Shown piece by piece: positions 14,050 through 22,408 of a stretch of 39,358 bases of DNA. The stretch's first letter is position 1, and each line of letters starts with the position of its first letter. Position numbers and translations under genes: made by a program. The notes under the pieces were generated by a model. The model ran no database searches and was not told where the DNA came from. It worked only from the letters and a program-made list of their open reading frames with translations. Origin of the DNA: Microbacterium sp. (GTDB lineage: Bacteria > Actinomycetota > Actinomycetes > Actinomycetales > Microbacteriaceae); assembly GCF_026393345.1 (NCBI RefSeq), contig NZ_JAPLAI010000050.1, positions 1 through 39,358 on the forward strand. Reading direction: 5' to 3'.

Positions 14050-14242
14050 CTCCCCCTCTGTCATCGGCCTGAGAGTTTCGCGGTGCATCCGGGTCGGGAT
14101 GCGGTGCTTTCACCGTCGGCGGATCCCTCACAGGATCGCTTTCCAGAGTGGCCCGACCGGGGCGGTACGCGTACCTGAGAGATTGGCGGGGAGGCTTGCT
14201 CCTTCGGTGCCCGGCATGAGAACTGCCGGGGCTCTCCCGCAA
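14050..14242 (-). ncRNA. tandem glycine riboswitch
   Basis: Read on the minus strand, the leader of gcvT holds two glycine aptamers in series. The 5' aptamer (about 14139-14242) starts GCGGGAGAGCCCCGGC and contains ACCGAAGGAGCAA, AATCTCTCAGGTAC, and GGCCACTCTGGAAAGC. The 3' aptamer (about 14050-14138) shows GACGGTGAAAGCACCGC, GAAACTCTCAGGCC and GACAGAGGGGGAG. These are the classic conserved blocks of the family. Glycine binding would turn on the gcvTHP operon for glycine breakdown. The short distance from the second aptamer to the ATG suggests control of translation or early termination. Confidence 0.95.
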
Positions 14243-14274
14243 CGGTCGTAGGGCCGTATGGATTTGTGCGGCCC

Positions 14275-14280
14275 AGCATA
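14275..14280 (-). promoter_or_regulatory. -10 box of the gcv operon
   Basis: TATGCT on the minus strand lies about 33 bases upstream of the first aptamer. The -35 region is not clear. Confidence 0.45.
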
Positions 14281-14343
14281 GCCTGCGGCCGTGCCGGGCA
14301 CATGAACTGTGGACGATGCCGTCATCGGCACCGTCGGATCCCG

Positions 14344-15525
14344 CTACCCCACGCAGCCGCCGGTGTCGACCGCGGAGGAGAGCCCCGGCGCCTGGGCGAC
14401 GACGGGGAGGAGCTCCGTCGTCGTCATCGCGTAACCGATGGCGGATCCGTCGTCGGCGCGCGCGAAGACGACCCCGGCGACCCGCCCGTCGCGGGTCAGC
14501 AGCGGGCCCCCGGAGTTGCCCGGCTGGACCGTGGCCTGCAGCGCATAGATCTCTCGCGCGGCCGTGGCGCGGTCGTAGATGTCGGGGACCTGCGCGCTGC
14601 CCGCCGAGCGGACGACGGCTTCGCCCGTCGTGAACGGGCCGCCGTTCGGGTAGCCGTCGATCACACCACTGTCGCCGACCGCCAGCACCTCCGACAGCGG
14701 CAGCACCCCCGCATCCTGTACGTCGACCGCGATGACGGCCAGGTCGTCGACGGGGTCGAAGTAGACGATGGTGCCGTCCTGCGCCGGTCGTCCGGGAAGC
14801 TCCACCACCGGGTCCCGCACCCCGGCGACGACGTGCGCGTTGGTGACGACGCGGTCCTCCGCGATGACGAAGCCGGTGCCGGTGAGGTTCTGGCCGCACG
14901 CGAACGCCGTCCCCGCCACCCGGGCGACGGACTGCGCGGCCGCGTTCAGCGCCGGGTCGTCGAGGTCGACCGGCGGGGTGTCCTCGACGGGCGGCCCGAT
15001 CTCGATGAGCTCACCCAGCCGCGGCAGCGCGTCCGCCACGAAGGTCTGTCGCACCCGCGCGAGGGCCTCCGCGACCGGGCGCGGCGTGACGGCGTCGATG
15101 ACGCCAAGCACCCGTGAGGACGAGACCGCGGCAGAGACGACCGTGAGGCCTGCGCCGGCGACGCTCTGCGCCACGAGCGAGATCGCGAGGGCCATGACCG
15201 CGACGCTGAGGACGCTGCCGAGGATGCGGTCGAGCGGTTTCAGCCGCATCCGGTCGGTACGGCGGCGGAGCGCCGTCGCGAGCGCACCGCCGATGACCGC
15301 GCCGAGCACGAGCAGGAGGGCGCCGGTGGCGATGACGAGAGCGCTGCGGGCATCCGGCCAGGGCGTCACGCGGCTCACCACCGGCATGAGCCACCAGGCC
15401 GCGATCCCGCCGGCGATGAGACCCGCGAGCGCGCCGAGATTGGCGAGGAGACCCCGGGTGGCGCCACCGACGAGGGCGAGAACCAGCAGGAGGACCAGGA
15501 TCACGTCCACCACGATGACCACCAT
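14344..15525 (-). CDS. MarP-like membrane serine protease (CvpA domain plus trypsin-like domain)
   Basis: Membrane-anchored extracytoplasmic protease, 393 residues. Residues about 1-130 hold four hydrophobic helices of the CvpA/colicin V production domain. The C-terminal half is a chymotrypsin-like domain with the triad H231 (VVTNAHVVAG), D261 (VDDLAVIAVD) and S338 (QPGNSGGPLL). C210 and C391 match in position the disulfide that locks active MarP of Mycobacterium tuberculosis, which is needed for acid and oxidative-stress resistance. The start chosen is ATG 15523-15525, which has a GAAGGGA ribosome-binding site; the frame is open eight codons further upstream. It is a single gene reading away from the NAD operon. 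Confidence 0.9.
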   Translation of the reverse strand: MVVIVVDVILVLLLVLALVGGATRGLLANLGALAGLIAGGIAAWWLMPVVSRVTPWPDARSALVIATGALLLVLGAVIGGALATALRRRTDRMRLKPLDRILGSVLSVAVMALAISLVAQSVAGAGLTVVSAAVSSSRVLGVIDAVTPRPVAEALARVRQTFVADALPRLGELIEIGPPVEDTPPVDLDDPALNAAAQSVARVAGTAFACGQNLTGTGFVIAEDRVVTNAHVVAGVRDPVVELPGRPAQDGTIVYFDPVDDLAVIAVDVQDAGVLPLSEVLAVGDSGVIDGYPNGGPFTTGEAVVRSAGSAQVPDIYDRATAAREIYALQATVQPGNSGGPLLTRDGRVAGVVFARADDGSAIGYAMTTTELLPVVAQAPGLSSAVDTGGCVG

Positions 15526-15587
15526 GTGGCTCCCTTCCTCAGCCAGCATACGAGGGGGGCCCGGTGGCGCCGGGGAACGAGAGCGAC

Positions 15588-15637
15588 TTGCCCTTCAGGT
15601 CAGAGTGACACTAAGATCGAATCGAAGTTAGGGTCAC
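15588..15637 (+). promoter_or_regulatory. nrtR-nad operon promoter with probable NrtR operator
   Basis: A -35 box TTGCCC (15588-15593) and a -10 box TAAGAT (15612-15617) are 18 bases apart. Overlapping them are two dyads: AGGTCAGAGTGACACT (15598-15613), and the pair GTGACACTAA (15606-15615) with TTAGGGTCAC (15628-15637), 9 of 10 bases matching after inversion with centres 22 bases apart. A repressor here would block the promoter. Assignment to NrtR is inferred from the adjacent gene. Confidence 0.6.
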
Positions 15638-15638
15638 C

Positions 15639-16406
15639 ATGACACGAACCGCGATCGGCACTGCCGACACCCGCGACGCCGAACACTCGGACGTCACGCG
15701 GGTCGCGGTGTCGACCGTGATCTTCACCCTGCGGCGCGAGCCCGGCGACGACTGCCCGAGCCTCGTGATGCCGCTCGTGCGCCGCACCCGCGACCCGCAC
15801 ATGGGCCTGTGGGCGCTGCCGGGTGGCTGGCTCGACATCTCGGAGGGCCTCGAGGATGCGGCGTCTCGCACGCTCGCCGAAACCACGGGCCTCACGCCCA
15901 GCTATCTCGAGCAGCTCTACGCTTTCGGCGCTGTCGACCGCTCCCCCAGCCGGGTCGTGTCGATCGTGTACTGGGCGCTGCTGCGTGCGGACGAGGTCGA
16001 CGCACAGGCGGGTGGATACGCCGCCGCCGGGACCGAGCCGGAGAACGTCCGCTGGGTCACGGTCGACCGCCTCGGCCACCTCGCCTTCGACCACAACGAG
16101 ATCGTCGACTACGCGCTGTGGCGCCTGCGCAACAAGGTGGGCTACTCCCGTATCGCGCACGGACTGCTTGCCGACACCTTCACGCTCGCGGAGCTCCGCG
16201 AGGTGTACGAGGCGATCCTCGGGCGCCGCCTCGACCCGGCGAACTTCCGCCGACAGGCGGAGAACTCCGGATCCCTCATCCCCACCGACGACTTCCGCAC
16301 CGGCAGCCACCGGCCCGCGCGGCTGTACCGCTACAACCAGGACGTCGAGCTGGCCGACCGTGGCCCCCTCGACATTCGTCCCCGTCACGAATCGAGCACG
16401 TCATGA
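15639..16406 (+). CDS. nrtR: NrtR-type Nudix transcriptional regulator of NAD synthesis
   Basis: A 255-residue protein with an N-terminal Nudix domain (about 18-150) and a C-terminal winged helix (about 155-235; FTLAELREVYEAILGRRLDP and FRRQAENSGSL). In the NrtR family the Nudix domain senses ADP-ribose or related NAD metabolites and the winged helix represses NAD genes. The Nudix box is degenerate here: after GGWLDISEGLEDAA comes RTLAETTGL where active enzymes have REUxEExGU. This fits a sensor that does not hydrolyse its ligand. The stop overlaps the nadA start (ATGA), so it is the first gene of the operon it probably controls. Confidence 0.9.
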   Translation: MTRTAIGTADTRDAEHSDVTRVAVSTVIFTLRREPGDDCPSLVMPLVRRTRDPHMGLWALPGGWLDISEGLEDAASRTLAETTGLTPSYLEQLYAFGAVDRSPSRVVSIVYWALLRADEVDAQAGGYAAAGTEPENVRWVTVDRLGHLAFDHNEIVDYALWRLRNKVGYSRIAHGLLADTFTLAELREVYEAILGRRLDPANFRRQAENSGSLIPTDDFRTGSHRPARLYRYNQDVELADRGPLDIRPRHESSTS

Positions 16407-17731
16407 CCGCGACATCCCTGACCCTGCAGCCTCGTCCGATCGACCCCTCGGTCGACCACGAGATCCAGGCGATCGTCTCCGGCGTCACCGCCGGCAGCAC
16501 CTGCAGCACCGAGCTGGCCGCAGGCCCCTGGCAATTTGACGCTCGTCCCGGGTACGGCCCGGGCGCGTCCATGGGCGACATCATCCCCACCGGCTCGCCG
16601 CAGCAGGGGTCACTGCCGCAGGAGTACCGCGATGCTCCGGACGAGGAGCTGCACGACCGGATCCGCGCCGCAAAGGCGACGCTCGGCGAGCGGGTCGTCG
16701 TGCTCGGCCACTTCTATCAGCGCGAGGAGGTCGTCCGGCACGCGGACTACGTCGGCGACTCGTTCCAGCTCGCGAACGCCGCGCTCGAGCACCCCGACGC
16801 GGAGGCCATCGTTTTCTGCGGCGTGCACTTCATGGCGGAGACCGCCGACCTGCTGTCGCGACCGGAGCAGGCGGTTATCCTGCCGAACCTCGCCGCCGGC
16901 TGCTCCATGGCCGACATGGCCGACATCGACCAGGTCGAGGAATGCTGGGAGCAGCTCGCCGATGTGCTGGGCGACCTCGACACCCCCGACGCCGAGGGTC
17001 TGCTGCCGGTCATCCCGGTGACCTACATGAACTCCTCGGCCGCGATCAAGGGCTTCGTCGGTCGCCACCAGGGCATCGTCTGCACGTCCTCCAACGCCCG
17101 CACCGTGCTGGAGTGGGCCTTCGCCCGCGGCCGCCGTGTGCTGTTCTTCCCCGATCAGCACCTCGGACGCAACACCGCCAAGGCCATGGGCGTACCGCTC
17201 GATCAGATGCCGATGTGGAACCCCACGAAGGCGCTCGGCGGATCCGACGAGCAGACACTGCTGGATTCGCGCGTCATCCTCTGGCACGGCTTCTGCTCGG
17301 TACACCGCCGGTTCACCGTCGACCAGATCGACAAGGCCCGTGCGGAGCACCCCGGCGTCCGTGTCATCGTGCACCCGGAATGCCCGATGGCGGTCGTCGA
17401 CGCGGCCGACGAGGCCGGCTCCACCGACTACATCCGCAAGGCCATCCTCGCGGCCACCGAGCCCACCACCTTCGCGGTCGGCACCGAGATCAACCTGGTG
17501 CAGCGCCTGGCCGCCGAGTTCCCGCAGCACGAGATCTTCTGCCTCGACCCTGTCGTGTGCCCCTGCTCCACGATGTACCGCATCCACCCGGGCTATCTCG
17601 CCTGGGTGCTGGAGCGACTCGTCGCGGGCGAGGTCGTCAACCGCATCCAGGTGCACAGCTCCGTGGCCGACCCCGCGCGCGTGGCGCTGGAGCGGATGCT
17701 GGCCGCCAAGCCGACCGGAATCGTGGCCTGA
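16403..17731 (+). CDS. nadA: quinolinate synthase
   Basis: Condenses iminoaspartate with dihydroxyacetone phosphate to quinolinate, using a [4Fe-4S] cluster. The protein is 442 residues, the long actinobacterial form with about 95 residues before the conserved RVVVLGHFYQREEVVRHADY. Cluster ligands are likely C139 (VFCGVHFMAE), C298 (HGFCSVH) and C386 or C388 (DPVVCPCSTMYRI). Substrate-contact segments AGCSMADMA and TYMNSSAAIKG are present. The ATG overlaps the nrtR stop, and nadB begins 2 bases after its stop. Confidence 0.97.
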   Translation: MTATSLTLQPRPIDPSVDHEIQAIVSGVTAGSTCSTELAAGPWQFDARPGYGPGASMGDIIPTGSPQQGSLPQEYRDAPDEELHDRIRAAKATLGERVVVLGHFYQREEVVRHADYVGDSFQLANAALEHPDAEAIVFCGVHFMAETADLLSRPEQAVILPNLAAGCSMADMADIDQVEECWEQLADVLGDLDTPDAEGLLPVIPVTYMNSSAAIKGFVGRHQGIVCTSSNARTVLEWAFARGRRVLFFPDQHLGRNTAKAMGVPLDQMPMWNPTKALGGSDEQTLLDSRVILWHGFCSVHRRFTVDQIDKARAEHPGVRVIVHPECPMAVVDAADEAGSTDYIRKAILAATEPTTFAVGTEINLVQRLAAEFPQHEIFCLDPVVCPCSTMYRIHPGYLAWVLERLVAGEVVNRIQVHSSVADPARVALERMLAAKPTGIVA

Positions 17732-17733
17732 CC

Positions 17734-19266
17734 GTGCACGCCGTCATCGTCGGCAGCGGGATCGCGGGGATCGTGGCCGCGCTGCACGCCGCGCGGACCG
17801 GCGTGCAGGTGACGCTCGTCACGAAGGACGTGCTCGACCACGCCAACACCCACTACGCGCAGGGCGGGATCGCCGCGGTGATGTTCGACGAGGACAGCGC
17901 CGACGCGCACCTCGCCGACACGCTCGCCGCCGGCGCCGGCCTGTCTGACGAGGCCGCGGTGCGAGTGCTCGTCGACGAGGGTCCGGACCGCATCCGCGAG
18001 CTCATTGACTGGGGCGTCGGGTTCGACCGCAACGCGCAGGGAGAACTCCGTAAGGGTCTCGAGGCGGCGCACTCGTATCCACGCATCCTGCATGCCGGGG
18101 GCGACGCGACGGGGGCCGCCATCGAGCACGCCCTTGTCGCCGCGATCCGCGCATCCGGGGCGCGCGTGATCGAGCACGCATTCCTCGTCGACATCGTCGT
18201 CCGAGACGGCCGCGCCGCGGGCGTGACCCTCCTCGTCGACGACCGGGATCGCGAGGTGGTGGAGGCGGACGCCGTGGTGCTCGCCACGGGCGGCGCCGGT
18301 CAGCTGTATGCGTACACGACCAACCCGCTGGTCGCCACCGGTGACGGCATCGCTGCGGCGCTCCGGGCGGGCGCGGCGGTGGCGGATCTCGAGTTCGTGC
18401 AGTTCCACCCCACCGTCCTCGCCGGCGACCCGCCGTTCCTCGTCTCCGAGGCCGTCCGCGGAGAGGGCGCCGTTCTCATCGACGACGCCGGGCGGCGGTT
18501 CGCGTTCGACGCACACCCGGACGGCGAGCTCGCCCCCCGTGACGTCGTCGCCCGGTCGATCGCTCGGACGGTGGCTGCGCAGGACGGACATCCGGTCCGC
18601 CTGGATGCCACGGCGCTCGGCGCACCCGACACCGCCGGGTTCCTCGCGGCGCGGTTCCCGACGATCGACGCCGCCGTGCGCGCGCACGGGTTCGACTGGT
18701 CCCGGGAGCCTATTCCGGTCACCCCGGCCGCGCACTACCTCATGGGCGGCGTCGCCACCGATCTGCGGGGCCGCACCACACTCCCCGGGCTGTACGCGGT
18801 CGGCGAGGTCGCCCGCACCGGCGTGCACGGGGCGAACCGACTCGCCTCCAACTCGCTGCTGGAGGGTGCCGTGTTCGGCGCGCGCGTCGGTGATGTGCTC
18901 GCGGCCGATGCCACCGCATCCTGGCCCGTGCCCGCCGCGTCTCCGGCCGACGCCGAGGGGGCAACGGCCGAGCCCGGGGCCGAACCCTTCTCGCGCGCCG
19001 CGCTGCAGCAGCTGATGTGGCGCGAGGTGGGGCTCGTGCGGGATGCGGACGGACTCGCGCGTGCCGCCCGGACCCTCACCGCGTGGGCCGCGGTGGAGCG
19101 GACGCCGGAGACGGAGATCGCGTTCGAGGACGAGAACCTGCTGCTCGTCGCGCAGGCGGTCGTCGCCGCAGCGCAACGCCGCACGACCTCGGTGGGGGCG
19201 CACTTCCGCGCCGACGAGAGTCCCCTGGCCCCAGCCGGAGCCGTCCGAGAGGTGGCCGCATGCTGA
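17734..19266 (+). CDS. nadB: L-aspartate oxidase
   Basis: FAD enzyme that oxidises L-aspartate to iminoaspartate, the NadA substrate; 510 residues. It has the dinucleotide-binding motif VGSGIAGIVAALHAA at the N-terminus, the flavin-contact segment THYAQGGIAAV, LEFVQFHPTVL in the capping region, and AAHYLMGGVATDL with GVHGANRLASNSLLEG near the C-terminal part of the FAD domain. A helical C-terminal domain follows. The GTG start is 2 bases behind the nadA stop. Its 3' end overlaps nadC by 7 bases. Confidence 0.95.
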   Translation: MHAVIVGSGIAGIVAALHAARTGVQVTLVTKDVLDHANTHYAQGGIAAVMFDEDSADAHLADTLAAGAGLSDEAAVRVLVDEGPDRIRELIDWGVGFDRNAQGELRKGLEAAHSYPRILHAGGDATGAAIEHALVAAIRASGARVIEHAFLVDIVVRDGRAAGVTLLVDDRDREVVEADAVVLATGGAGQLYAYTTNPLVATGDGIAAALRAGAAVADLEFVQFHPTVLAGDPPFLVSEAVRGEGAVLIDDAGRRFAFDAHPDGELAPRDVVARSIARTVAAQDGHPVRLDATALGAPDTAGFLAARFPTIDAAVRAHGFDWSREPIPVTPAAHYLMGGVATDLRGRTTLPGLYAVGEVARTGVHGANRLASNSLLEGAVFGARVGDVLAADATASWPVPAASPADAEGATAEPGAEPFSRAALQQLMWREVGLVRDADGLARAARTLTAWAAVERTPETEIAFEDENLLLVAQAVVAAAQRRTTSVGAHFRADESPLAPAGAVREVAAC

Positions 19267-20126
19267 CCCGCACCGTGATCGACCGCGTCGTGGCCGCAGC
19301 GCTCGACGAGGACGCGCCGTGGGGCGACCTCACCAGTGAGTCCCTGATCCCGGCGGAGGCCACGGCCCGCGCCGACCTCGTCGCCCGCGAGGACGGCGTC
19401 TTCGCCGGCGGCGACGTGTTCGCGGCCGCATTCCGGCTCACCGACCCCGCCGTCACCGTGCGGCTGCGCGTCACCGACGGCGAGCGCTTCACCGCCGGTC
19501 AGGTGCTCGCCACGGTCGAGGGGCCGGCGCGGAGCGTACTCACCGCCGAGCGGGTGGGGCTGAACTTCGTGCAGCGGATGAGCGGCATCGCCACCCTGAC
19601 GGCCCAGTACGTCAGGGAGGTCGCGCACACCGGCGCGCGGATCGCCGATACCCGCAAGACCACGCCGGGCCTGCGCGCCTTCGAGCGTCACGCCGTGGTG
19701 TGCGGCGGGGGCCACAACCACCGGTTCTCGCTTTCCGACGCCGTCATGGCCAAGGACAACCACCTCGCGGTGCTCACCGCATCCGGTCTCTCCGTCACCC
19801 AGGCGCTGCAGGGGGCCATCGCCCGGCTCCCCCACACCACGCATGTGGAGGTGGAGGTGGACCGGCTGGACCAGATCGAGGCGGTGCTCGCCGCGGGGAT
19901 CGGCACCATCATGCTCGACAACTTCTCGCTCGCAGATCTCGTCCGCGGCGTCGAGCAGGTCGCGGGCCGGGCGACCGTCGACGCTTCCGGCGGGGTGACG
20001 CTCGAGACGGTGCGCGCCATCGCCGAGACCGGTGTCGATGTCATCTCCGTCGGCGCCCTGACGCACGGTGCGCGGGGGCTGGACCTCGGCCTCGACATGA
20101 CCGTCGGGATGCCGGACCCCTCGTGA
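19260..20126 (+). CDS. nadC: nicotinate-nucleotide pyrophosphorylase (carboxylating)
   Basis: Converts quinolinate and PRPP to nicotinate mononucleotide and CO2, the last step of the de novo branch; 288 residues, standard length. Characteristic parts are EDAPWGDLTSE at the N-terminus, the RTxKTTPGLR-like IADTRKTTPGLRAFERHAV, GGGHNHRFSLSDAVMAKDNH, and the C-terminal IMLDNFSL and VDASGGVTLE strands of the barrel. The ATG lies within the end of nadB. The stop overlaps the next GTG start (GTGA). Confidence 0.96.
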   Translation: MLTRTVIDRVVAAALDEDAPWGDLTSESLIPAEATARADLVAREDGVFAGGDVFAAAFRLTDPAVTVRLRVTDGERFTAGQVLATVEGPARSVLTAERVGLNFVQRMSGIATLTAQYVREVAHTGARIADTRKTTPGLRAFERHAVVCGGGHNHRFSLSDAVMAKDNHLAVLTASGLSVTQALQGAIARLPHTTHVEVEVDRLDQIEAVLAAGIGTIMLDNFSLADLVRGVEQVAGRATVDASGGVTLETVRAIAETGVDVISVGALTHGARGLDLGLDMTVGMPDPS

Positions 20127-21265
20127 ACCCGCTCTACCTCGATAACGCCGCGACGACCCCGGTGCGTCCGCAGGTGCTCGAGGCGATGCTGCCGTACCTC
20201 ACGCACGCGTTCGGCAACCCGTCGAGCCATCATGAGGTGGGCGACCAGGCGGCGCGTGCGCTGGCCGACGCCCGCGCCCGCGTGGCCGCGATCGTGGGGA
20301 TGCGAGCCGGAGACGTGATCTTCACCTCCGGCGGCACCGAGGCGAACAACCTCGCGATCAAGGGCATCGCGGTGGCGGCGCTCCTGGACCGCGGGGCGCG
20401 GCACGTGATCACGACCCCGATCGAGCACGAGTCGATCCTGGAGTCGGTGGACTATTTGCGGCGCGTGCACGGGTTCGACGTCACCCTGCTGCCGGTGGAT
20501 GCGGCGGGGCGGGTGGCCGCAGCGGCCCTCGCCGAGGCGCTCCGCCCCGAAACGGCCGTCGTCAGCATCGGGTATGCGAACAACGAGGTCGGCACGGTGC
20601 AGGATGCGGTGGGGCTCTCGGCCGTGACCGCGCCGGAGCGCGTGCCACTGCACCTGGATGCCGTGCAGGCCGCCGGCTGGCTGCCGTTGTCGGGCACCGG
20701 GGCGGATGCGATCTCGATCGCCGGCCACAAGGTCGGCGCACCCAAGGGTACGGGCGTGCTCGCGGTGCGCGGCCGCATCCGGCTGGAGCCGCTCCTCCAC
20801 GGCGGCGGGCAGGAGCGCGGGCGCCGGAGCGGCACCGAGAACGTCGCCGGGGCGGTCGCGGTCGCCACGGCGCTGGAACTCGCCGAGACCGAGCGCGTCG
20901 AATCCGCGGCGCGGGTCGCGGCGGCCCGCGACACCTTCATCGCCGGGGTGCTCGCCCTGGTGCCCACGGCCCGGCTCACCGGCGATCCCGTACGACGCCT
21001 TCCCGGCACCGCGAGCTTCACCTTCGCCGGCACGAGCGGCGAGGCGGTGCTGCTGGAGCTGGAGCGGCGCGGGGTGACGTCATCGAGCGGGTCGGCGTGC
21101 GCGGCGGGGAGCGACGAACCGTCGCATGTGCTGCGCGCACTCGGTATCGCCGACGAGGTGGCACAGACATCGGTGCGATTCACGTTCCCCCACGCACCGG
21201 TCGACGTCTCCGGTCTGGCGCGGGCCGTCGCCGACGCGGTCGCCGCCGTACAATCGGCTCCGTGA
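20123..21265 (+). CDS. cysteine desulfurase, NadS-type
   Basis: PLP-dependent cysteine desulfurase of the NifS/IscS class, 380 residues. The PLP lysine is K203 in ISIAGHKVGAPKGTG. The sulfur-carrying cysteine is C326 in SSSGSACAAGSDEPSH. The N-terminal LYLDNAATTPVRP and the TSGGTEANNLAIKG loop are typical. Its place between nadC and the operon end indicates that it provides sulfur for the NadA iron-sulfur cluster, the role described for NadS. A general tRNA-thiolation role cannot be excluded. The GTG start overlaps the nadC stop. Confidence 0.93.
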   Translation: MNPLYLDNAATTPVRPQVLEAMLPYLTHAFGNPSSHHEVGDQAARALADARARVAAIVGMRAGDVIFTSGGTEANNLAIKGIAVAALLDRGARHVITTPIEHESILESVDYLRRVHGFDVTLLPVDAAGRVAAAALAEALRPETAVVSIGYANNEVGTVQDAVGLSAVTAPERVPLHLDAVQAAGWLPLSGTGADAISIAGHKVGAPKGTGVLAVRGRIRLEPLLHGGGQERGRRSGTENVAGAVAVATALELAETERVESAARVAAARDTFIAGVLALVPTARLTGDPVRRLPGTASFTFAGTSGEAVLLELERRGVTSSSGSACAAGSDEPSHVLRALGIADEVAQTSVRFTFPHAPVDVSGLARAVADAVAAVQSAP

Positions 21266-22227
21266 GCCCCTCCCCCGTCGTCACCGTCATCGTCCCGGGC
21301 TACGACGTCGCGCCGTACGCCGCAGACGCGCTGGACTCGCTGCGCGCGCAGACCCTGCAGGAGTGGACGGCGCTCCTCATCGACGACGGGTCCACCGATG
21401 CCACCGGCGACATCTTCGCGGCGGCGGCCGCATCCGATCCGCGTTTCCGTGTCCTGCACCATCCGCACCGTCGCGGGCTCGGGGCGGCGCGCAACACCGG
21501 TCTGGATGCGGTGGACACCCCCTTTCTCGGCCTCCTCGATGCCGACGACGTGCTGCTCCCGGAGGCGCTGGCGCGCATGGTCGAGACCCTGGACGAGACC
21601 GGCAGCGATTTCGTCGCGGGCGCGTACGTGCGGCTGCGCCCCGACGGTGTCGGCGGCTACGCGGCGGGCACCGTGCAGCCGTGGGTGCGGGCGGCGACCG
21701 ATCCGGCGCGCCGGGGGATCACGCTCGACGACCACCCCGCCGCGTCCGGAAACATCGTGGCGTGGTCGAAGCTCTCCCGCACCGCGTTCTGGCAGCAGCA
21801 GCATCTGCGATTCCCGGAGGACCGGTTCTATGAGGATCAGGTCGTGGCACAGCTCATGTACACGCGCGCGCGGCGGTTCGATGTGCTGCCGGACGTCGTG
21901 GTGCAATGGCGGGAGCGTGCCGAGGGCACCTCGATCACGCAGTACGAGCAGCGGCTCGACGTGCTGCGTGACTGCGTCACGGCGATGAGCGAGGGTCTCG
22001 CGGTGCTGGATGCGGCGGGCAGGGCTCGGGCCGCGAGCGCCCGCGTCGGGCTCATCCTCACCATGGACCTGCCGCGCCTTGCCCGGATCGCCGCGGATCA
22101 CCCGGACGCGGAGTACCGCCGCGCCGTGGGGGCGTTCGCCCGCGCGCTGTCGGCGCGTCCGGACGCGGCGTCCCTCCCCATCCCCGTCGAGGTCGAGCCT
22201 TTACTCTCGGCCGCCCGGCTCTGGTGA
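21262..22227 (+). CDS. family 2 glycosyltransferase
   Basis: A GT-A fold glycosyltransferase of 321 residues. It has the family 2 opening VTVIVPGYDVAPYAADALDS, the nucleotide-binding IDDGSTD at about 40-46, GLGAARNTGLD, and the metal-binding LLDADDVLLP at about 91-100. Residues after about 220 form a helical region with little resemblance to a known domain; no membrane helix is seen. The GTG start overlaps the desulfurase stop (GTGA), so it is transcribed with the NAD genes although no metabolic link is apparent. Sugar donor and acceptor are unknown. Confidence 0.88.
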   Translation: MSPSPVVTVIVPGYDVAPYAADALDSLRAQTLQEWTALLIDDGSTDATGDIFAAAAASDPRFRVLHHPHRRGLGAARNTGLDAVDTPFLGLLDADDVLLPEALARMVETLDETGSDFVAGAYVRLRPDGVGGYAAGTVQPWVRAATDPARRGITLDDHPAASGNIVAWSKLSRTAFWQQQHLRFPEDRFYEDQVVAQLMYTRARRFDVLPDVVVQWRERAEGTSITQYEQRLDVLRDCVTAMSEGLAVLDAAGRARAASARVGLILTMDLPRLARIAADHPDAEYRRAVGAFARALSARPDAASLPIPVEVEPLLSAARLW

Positions 22228-22240
22228 CCCCCGTCGTTGT

Positions 22241-22306
22241 CGCGCGAGTGGGCAATCGTGGCGACTCTCGAGGCGACCAAACCCACCACGACTGCCCACT
22301 CGCGCG
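22241..22306. repeat. palindrome B1
   Basis: Two 21-base arms (22241-22261 and 22286-22306) pair with one mismatch around a 24-base loop. The arms begin and end CGCGCGAGTGGGCA / TGCCCACTCGCGCG. It lies 13 bases after the glycosyltransferase stop and 98 bases before the DUF559-like gene, so it could terminate the NAD operon. A second copy follows the DUF559-like gene (23286-23352). Confidence 0.87.
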
Positions 22307-22376
22307 GGATCGTCCTCTCCTCCCCAGGAGGTGAACAGGAGTGAGCGGGTCCGCGGGGGTGTGGACGGCGGAGATT

Positions 22377-22408
22377 CCATCCCTCGAACGCCAACCATCG
22401 AGGGATGG
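22377..22408 (+). promoter_or_regulatory. hairpin enclosing the start codon of the DUF559-like gene
   Basis: A perfect 11-bp stem (CCATCCCTCGA at 22377-22387, TCGAGGGATGG at 22398-22408) with a 10-base loop contains the ATG at 22405-22407 and the only GAGGG nearby. In mRNA this would hide the start site. An AGGAGG (22328-22333) further upstream serves no in-frame start of this gene. Confidence 0.55.

Noticed and set aside
20123..21265. Desulfurase as IscS of a general iron-sulfur operon
   Set aside because: No scaffold or chaperone genes are nearby; placement behind nadC fits NadS better.
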